Shown: positions 9,329 through 13,016 of the stretch, piece after piece
How the letters are laid out: every line of letters begins with the position of its first letter
Position numbering within the stretch: position 1 is the first letter of the stretch
Assembly: GCA_012274165.1 (NCBI GenBank)
Contig: JAAPAA010000068.1
Span: 1-13,016, forward strand
Source of the DNA: Thiobacillaceae bacterium
GTDB lineage: Bacteria > Pseudomonadota > Gammaproteobacteria > Burkholderiales > Thiobacillaceae
Length of the DNA: 13,016 bases
Reading direction: 5' to 3'
Notes under the pieces: generated by a model
What the model was told of the DNA's origin: nothing
The model's database searches: none
Seen by the model: only the letters and a program-made list of their open reading frames with translations
Translations under genes and position numbers: made by a program

Positions 9329-9570
9329 ACTCCGGCACGACCTCAGAAAACCTGAAACTAATTGGATAGGTTGAGAGCGCGGATACAGAACAGACGTACG
9401 GCAAATAAACTCGACCATCCGTTCAGGGTCGTGTCCTGTCGTAGAGAAATCTAAAAGCGGCGGTTCAGTGAGATTTCCTGGCCTATGTCGGGTAACGAGT
9501 CCATAGCGGAAATCGTCGACTCAGATCTCCAGCGGCTGCTTCGGCCGAGCAAGAGACGGTCGCACCCAAC
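9329..9570. other. Intergenic region after ureG, no gene recognised
   Basis: This stretch separates the + strand urease operon from the - strand SulP/DUF1003 genes, which converge on it, so terminators for both are expected. I see only weak candidates: CGACC/GGTCG with a ten-base loop at 9412-9431 and the longer repeat at 9446-9477, neither with a T-run. The sequence is less GC-rich than the genes beside it, and no frame gives a recognisable protein. Confidence 0.5.
9446..9477. repeat. 7-bp inverted repeat, 18-base loop
   Basis: GAAATCT at 9446-9452 is exactly repeated in inverted form as AGATTTC at 9471-9477. It lies between two converging transcription units and could act as a weak bidirectional terminator stem or be chance. 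There is no T-run on either strand beside it. Confidence 0.35.
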
Positions 9571-9690
9571 TCAGCATTTCTGCGGCAGCACATCCGCTTG
9601 GGGCTTGCGGATCAATTCATTGGCGTCGTCGATCTTGTGGTGCAACAGGTTGATGCGGTGGGCGAGGCCCTGAAAGGCACGTCTTTCTGG
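9571..9690 (-). pseudogene. Relic of the 3' end of a DUF1003 protein gene
   Basis: Bases 9594-9673 match 11616-11695, the end of the intact cNMP/DUF1003 gene, with 8 mismatches in 80 bases by my count, in the same orientation. Read on the - strand the relic encodes QGLAHRINLLHHKIDDANEL, then IRKPQADVLPQKC and a stop at 9571-9573, against QGLAQRINLLHDRIEDVDEL, IRTPQAAVPSQKN in the intact protein. Several changes are conservative (D/E, R/K), which suggests a paralogue that was once functional. Just upstream, QNQKD in another frame resembles the QNRQDKKD of the intact gene, implying an internal loss of about 20 codons plus a frameshift. The rest of the gene (cNMP and membrane domains) is missing; the SulP stop lies immediately beyond. 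Confidence 0.75.
9594..9673. repeat. Direct repeat, copy A (relic side)
   Basis: This 80-base segment is about 90% identical to 11616-11695 in direct orientation. The two copies bracket the SulP gene. Identity falls off sharply on both sides, and the flanks of the copies do not match. Confidence 0.8.
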
Positions 9691-9716
9691 TTCTGACGCA
9701 GGGTCTGAAGGACATG

Positions 9717-11366
9717 CTACGCGTCGGCTTTCCGACTCAATGCCATTGCTACCGCATCGTCCACGCTCCAGTTGGTCAAGGCCGATGCCGGCAAGCCGGG
9801 AATCGCCGCCCGGATGAGCACGGCTCTGGCCGGATCATGCAGACGCGCGAGCAGCAACTCGATCCCGCGTCCACGCGTGAATCTGGCCAGCTCCATCAGG
9901 GACTCGATGCTGCTGCCGTCCAGGTCGGGCGAATCTTCCAGACTCAGGATCAGGGACTTCACCGCGCCCAAGGTCTCGATCTGTTGCCGGACAATGCTCA
10001 GCATCTGCTCGACATTGGCGAAGAACAATGGCGTCTCGGGCCGCATGATCAGCACACCGGGAATCGGCTTTGCTTCGGGGTGTGCCGTGATGCTCACGAA
10101 ATCATGACCCTGTCCCAGGCGTCCGAGCACCGACACCTTGTGCTGCGAAAGATCGCGCAGCGTCATCAGCAGGCTGGCGCCCACCGCCGCAAGCAGACCG
10201 TGCAGGATGCCGAGCAGCAAGACGGCGGCGATCGCGAACAGGACGACCATGCGGTCACGCCGCCAGCGGAAATAGACCTGCAGCGCGGCGAGACTCAGGG
10301 TGTGGCTGACCGCGTAGATGACAATGGCGGCCAGCACCGGCGCCGGGGTGAGCGCCACATAAGGCAGCAGGGTCAGCACGGCAGCCAGCACTGCCAGCGC
10401 GGCAAACCAGGCCGCCAGCCGGGAGCGGGCACCGGCCGCCTCGTTGGCCGAGGTTGCGGAATAACCCGCACCGACCGGCATGCCGCCAAACAGACCGGAC
10501 GCCAGGTTGGCCAGCCCCAGTGCAAGCAGTTCACGATCGGCCGAAATGGGGTCGCCATGTTTGATGGCGAAACTGCGCACGCTGCCGTAAGACTCCGCAT
10601 ACAGCACGAACAGCATGGCGAAGGCCAGCTCGTCCAGTCGCAGCCATTCGCCCCGCGTGAGGTCGGGCACGCTTGGCGCCTTGAACTGAAAATCGATGCT
10701 TCCCACCAGCGCCACCCCATGCTGATCCAGACCCCAGACCGCCTGTGCGCCGATACCCAGAACGATGGCCAGCAAAGCGGCCGGGATATGCCGATAGGGT
10801 TTGAGCAGGAACAGCAAAACCAGCGCGGCCAACCCGATGCCGACGCCTGCCGGATTCCACTGGCTGGATTGCGCGAAGAGATCGAGGCTATAGTGCAGAA
10901 GGTCATCGTGCTGCGCATGCACGCCCAGAATATTCGGCAGTTGCCTGACGATGATGACTACAGCCAGGCCAAAGGCGAAACCACGCAACACCGGCTTGGC
11001 AATGAAGGCTGACATCGCCCCCATGCGCGCAAACCCCGCCGCCAGGAAGAAGGCTCCGGTGAGCATGACCAGGCCGGCGGCCACCGCCAGCCTGAGGCTG
11101 GCATCGCCACCCGCCAGGGAAGCGGTGGCGGCGGCCAGCACCGCAGCAGAGGAGGACGTGGCCGAGACGATAGCGAAACGGCTGCCGCCCACCAGACCAT
11201 AGCAAAGCAGGCCCGCCAGCAAGGCGATCACCCCATACGCTGGCGGCAACGCCGCGATACTCGAATAAGCGATCGCCTCGGGCACCAGCAATCCCGCCAC
11301 GGCGAGCCCCGCCACCAGATCAGGGAGCCAGGGTGCGGCGGCGGGTCGAGAAGCAGTCGTGGGCAT
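9717..11366 (-). CDS. SulP-family anion transporter with STAS domain
   Basis: SulP proteins are inner-membrane transporters or channels for sulfate, bicarbonate or other anions; the substrate cannot be told here. The product is 549 residues. The first membrane segments carry the SulP signature DLVAGLAVAGLLVPEAIAYS (about 16-35), with Glu where many members have Gln, followed by LPPAYGV. Hydrophobic segments continue to about residue 410 in the usual 7+7 pattern. Mid-protein blocks include ESYGSVRSFA and LFGGMPVGAGYSATSANEAAG, typical of the family's second half. The STAS domain covers about 433-540, with SLEDSPDLDGSSIESL (D481, D483, S485) at the phosphorylatable/regulatory loop. The ATG at 11366 has no strong ribosome binding site. 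It follows the DUF1003 gene on the same strand after 226 bases, so it could be co-transcribed or have its own promoter. Confidence 0.93.
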   Translation of the reverse strand: MPTTASRPAAAPWLPDLVAGLAVAGLLVPEAIAYSSIAALPPAYGVIALLAGLLCYGLVGGSRFAIVSATSSSAAVLAAATASLAGGDASLRLAVAAGLVMLTGAFFLAAGFARMGAMSAFIAKPVLRGFAFGLAVVIIVRQLPNILGVHAQHDDLLHYSLDLFAQSSQWNPAGVGIGLAALVLLFLLKPYRHIPAALLAIVLGIGAQAVWGLDQHGVALVGSIDFQFKAPSVPDLTRGEWLRLDELAFAMLFVLYAESYGSVRSFAIKHGDPISADRELLALGLANLASGLFGGMPVGAGYSATSANEAAGARSRLAAWFAALAVLAAVLTLLPYVALTPAPVLAAIVIYAVSHTLSLAALQVYFRWRRDRMVVLFAIAAVLLLGILHGLLAAVGASLLMTLRDLSQHKVSVLGRLGQGHDFVSITAHPEAKPIPGVLIMRPETPLFFANVEQMLSIVRQQIETLGAVKSLILSLEDSPDLDGSSIESLMELARFTRGRGIELLLARLHDPARAVLIRAAIPGLPASALTNWSVDDAVAMALSRKADA

Positions 11367-11407
11367 CGCGGGAAATCGCTTGATCGGTGTTCCTGAAGGG
11401 CGTCACC

Positions 11408-11418
11408 GGATAGTATCC
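11408..11418. promoter_or_regulatory. 11-base palindrome upstream of SulP
   Basis: GGATAGTATCC is a perfect palindrome around its central base, 42-52 bases upstream of the SulP ATG on the - strand. It could be a small operator half-site pair overlapping a promoter. An 11-base palindrome also arises by chance, so this is only a candidate. Confidence 0.25.
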
Positions 11419-11459
11419 ACTTCCCTCAGCGAAGCGCCATTGGACGAGCCTGACCTGCT

Positions 11460-11485
11460 TGATCCGTTCTTGAACGAGAGGATCA
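11460..11485. promoter_or_regulatory. Nested inverted repeat upstream of SulP
   Basis: TGATCC (11460-11465) pairs with GGATCA (11480-11485), and inside it GTTC (11466-11469) pairs with GAAC (11472-11475) around a TT loop, leaving four unpaired bases. On RNA this forms a bulged hairpin without a T-run; on DNA it could be a regulator site. It lies about 95-120 bases upstream of the SulP start. Confidence 0.3.
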
Positions 11486-11592
11486 GAACCCTTACTCAGA
11501 GTTTGAACAGTACCTTAAGCACGCACCAGGCAGGACTGCGCCACGAACAGCGCAACGCAACGACCCCGGGCAGATAGCGCTGGCCGGCCCAT

Positions 11593-12447
11593 TCAGTTTT
11601 TCTGTGACGGCACAGCCGCTTGGGGCGTGCGGATCAATTCATCGACGTCTTCGATCCTGTCGTGCAACAGGTTGATGCGCTGGGCGAGTCCCTGAATTTC
11701 CGCGTGCGCCCGGCGATTGACCTCGAAATCGAGTTCACTGCGCAGACGGTCTTTTTTGTCCTGGCGGTTCTGGCTCATCATGATGATGGGCGCCTGGATC
11801 GCGGCGAGCATCGACAGAAACAGGTTGAGCAAAATAAACGGGTAAGGATCCCACGCCTGGTGGCCGAGTTCGACGTTGATCGCCGAGTACACGGCCAGGA
11901 TCAGGCCAAACGTAATGATGAAGGTCCAGGAACCGCCGAAGGTGGCCACCAGGTCGGCCACCCGCTCGCTCAGGGTTTCCGCTTCCTCGATCAGATCATT
12001 CGGGTTGCGCGCGGCGCGCAGGCGCACCAGCTTCTCCGCAGCATGAAACTGCTTGCCCAGCGCGCCCATCAGATCGAGGCCCGCATCCGGCTTCTTGTGC
12101 AGCAACACGGTGATGTCGTTGAGGTCCAGCTCGATGCACTCGGTCGCCTCGGTCGCGGTGGCGTCGGTCTGGTGCGGGGTCTTTGCCAGCATCGAGGCAA
12201 AGCCGAACACTTCGCCATGCATCGGCACATCCAGCAGCACCACCTGGTTGTCTTCATCGATGGTCGTGACCTCGACCGCGCCGGACACCATGATGAAGGC
12301 GCGCGTGCTCGGCTCGCCCATCTTGTAGATGCGTTGGCGGGGCGCGAAATTTCGCAGCTCAACCTGGCTGGCGAGCACGGCCAGTTCTTCGTCGTCGAGC
12401 AGGGCAAACAGCGGCACTTCTTTGAGGACAACAGGGTTACAGGCCAT
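11593..12447 (-). CDS. Cyclic-nucleotide-binding-like domain plus DUF1003 membrane protein
   Basis: This is a 284-residue protein of two parts. Residues about 12-125 form a cNMP-binding (Crp-like) beta-roll (PLFALLDDEELAVLASQVE; GEPSTRAFIMVSGAVEV; GEVFGFASMLA). Residues about 160-245 are a DUF1003 domain with two membrane helices (about 173-192 and 203-224) and the family motif AIQAPIIMMSQNRQDKKDRL, followed by a helical, probably coiled-coil tail. Where Crp-type domains have an Arg-(Ser/Ala) to hold the cyclic phosphate, this protein reads HQTDATATE, so ordinary cAMP binding is doubtful. A GAGGTG (12452-12457 on the - strand) lies four bases before the ATG. The function of DUF1003 is not known; a membrane sensor or regulator is an inference. 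It precedes a SulP gene on the same strand, and a broken copy of its tail lies on the other side of that gene. Confidence 0.9.
   Translation of the reverse strand: MACNPVVLKEVPLFALLDDEELAVLASQVELRNFAPRQRIYKMGEPSTRAFIMVSGAVEVTTIDEDNQVVLLDVPMHGEVFGFASMLAKTPHQTDATATEATECIELDLNDITVLLHKKPDAGLDLMGALGKQFHAAEKLVRLRAARNPNDLIEEAETLSERVADLVATFGGSWTFIITFGLILAVYSAINVELGHQAWDPYPFILLNLFLSMLAAIQAPIIMMSQNRQDKKDRLRSELDFEVNRRAHAEIQGLAQRINLLHDRIEDVDELIRTPQAAVPSQKN
11616..11695. repeat. Direct repeat, copy B (within the intact DUF1003 gene)
   Basis: This segment encodes the C-terminal tail of the intact DUF1003 protein and is the source-like copy of the repeat at 9594-9673. The centres are about 2.0 kb apart, and the interval holds exactly the SulP gene and its upstream region. 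Confidence 0.8.
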
Positions 12448-12596
12448 TTATCACCTCGGGCATCAGAATCGCGATGCTTGATTGAGTAGCGAATGAGCCC
12501 GCCCACGCGGACAGGCGGATGAAACACGGGGCATCATTGTGCTGCAAACGCGCGAACGACAGACCCAGGCTCACCGGAAAAGTGCCCGGCCGCGCG

Positions 12597-13016
12597 TCAC
12601 TCGGCGGTCGCGTCGATTCGCCCGCCCGCGTTCTTCAGCAACTGCACGCTCGCTGCCAGCTGGCGGTTGTGGATATCCACCGCGTTGAGGTCGGCCGTGA
12701 GTTCCGCTGTCTGCAGGATGATCACGTTGAGCGAGTTGATGGTGCCGGCCTGGTACTGGACCTCTGCGATCTCGCGAGCGCGCCGCGCCGCCGCCAGCGA
12801 CACCGCCTGCTCTTCTGCCTTGCGCTGCAACAGGCGGGCGGCGGCCAAGTTGTCCTGCACTTCCTGAAATGCGGTCAGCACCGTCTGCCGGTAGCTGGCC
12901 GCGGCCTGATCGTATCCGGCCTCGGCCTGCACCACCGCGGCATCGCGCGCGCCGCCGTCGAACAGCGTCATCGCCAGGTTTGCCCCCAGCAGCCAGACGC
13001 AGCTGGGGGCATTGAA
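12597..13016 (-). CDS. TolC/NodT-type outer membrane efflux protein, C-terminal part
   Basis: This is the last 139 residues of an outer-membrane factor lipoprotein (OprM/NodT family), the exit duct of a tripartite RND or similar efflux pump. The frame is open to the window edge, so the N-terminus lies beyond 13016 and the ATG at 12971 is internal. Family features in order are WLLGANLAMTLFDGGARDA (the usual W.LG..L..plFDGG), AAASYRQTVLTAFQEVQDNLAA (periplasmic helix), AARRAREIAEVQYQAGTINSLNVI, and a C-terminal LAASVQLLKNAGG, which matches the LxxALGGGW-type end. Hydrophobic residues within the helices alternate as in TolC coiled coils. Pump partners are expected beyond the window; the substrate cannot be told. 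Confidence 0.88.
   Translation of the reverse strand, partial: FNAPSCVWLLGANLAMTLFDGGARDAAVVQAEAGYDQAAASYRQTVLTAFQEVQDNLAAARLLQRKAEEQAVSLAAARRAREIAEVQYQAGTINSLNVIILQTAELTADLNAVDIHNRQLAASVQLLKNAGGRIDATAE

Larger units (their letters stand above)
11367..11592. other. Intergenic region between the DUF1003 gene and the SulP gene
   Basis: These 226 bases hold no convincing gene. They probably carry the SulP promoter or leader on the - strand, but I cannot pick -35/-10 boxes with confidence. Two inverted repeats stand out: GGATA-G-TATCC at 11408-11418, and TGATCC...GGATCA at 11460-11485 enclosing GTTC/GAAC. Confidence 0.5.

Noticed and set aside
9485..9673. A 62-codon + strand open frame in the gap after ureG
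   Set aside because: It is the antisense of the DUF1003 relic for much of its length, has no ribosome binding site and no recognisable sequence.
9714..11012. An open frame of about 432 codons on the + strand
   Set aside because: It is antisense to SulP; the - strand product has clear membrane segments and a STAS domain, while this one is a Gln/His/Arg-rich shadow.
9594..11695. SulP flanked by direct repeats as a composite mobile element
   Set aside because: There is no transposase, no terminal inverted repeat and no target-site duplication, and the repeats are coding tails of a known gene; tandem duplication and decay explain it more simply.
11620..12489. A 289-codon + strand open frame
   Set aside because: It is the exact antisense of the cNMP/DUF1003 gene and has no independent support.
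12540..12596. Possible rho-independent terminator after the efflux gene on the - strand
   Set aside because: Short CCGG pairings are present, but the stem is only about four bases and no T-run follows it.

Overview
The window is GC-rich, densely coding bacterial DNA. Gene content, the long N-terminal extension of UrtB and the gene order point to a betaproteobacterium, possibly of the Thiobacillus/Nitrosomonadales or Burkholderiales kind. That placement is an inference from protein character; no 16S or other marker is present.

Region 1 (1-9328, + strand) is one uninterrupted set of genes for urea uptake and hydrolysis: urtB (5' end outside the window), urtC, urtD, urtE, ureD, ureA, ureB, a 72-residue HupE/UreJ-like mini-protein, ureC, ureE, ureF, ureG. 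Gaps are at most 21 bases, and urtC/urtD, ureC/ureE, ureE/ureF and ureF/ureG overlap by 1-4 bases, so a single operon with translational coupling is likely. UrtBC form the membrane channel and UrtDE the ATPases of the urea ABC importer. The periplasmic binding protein UrtA is presumably just upstream. UreABC is the nickel urease, and UreDEFG load the nickel. All expected metal and catalytic residues of UreC, UreE and UreG are visible. The promoter is not in the window.

Region 2 (9329-9716) has no intact gene. It holds a diverged relic of the 3' end of the cNMP/DUF1003 gene that lies intact about 2 kb further on, plus a short inverted repeat.

Region 3 (9717-12447, - strand) holds a DUF1003 membrane protein with an N-terminal cyclic-nucleotide-binding-like domain, followed downstream by a SulP anion transporter with a C-terminal STAS domain. 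The SulP gene is therefore bracketed by an intact and a broken copy of the same DUF1003 tail in the same orientation.

Region 4 (12597-13016, - strand) is the C-terminal end of a TolC/NodT-type outer membrane efflux protein that continues past the window.

Most noteworthy are the apparent frameshift that removes the last transmembrane segment of UrtB from its frame, the mini-HupE protein set between ureB and ureC, and the DUF1003 relic flanking SulP. I see no CRISPR array, tRNA, rRNA, insertion sequence or phage gene, and no clearly new defence or mobile system.
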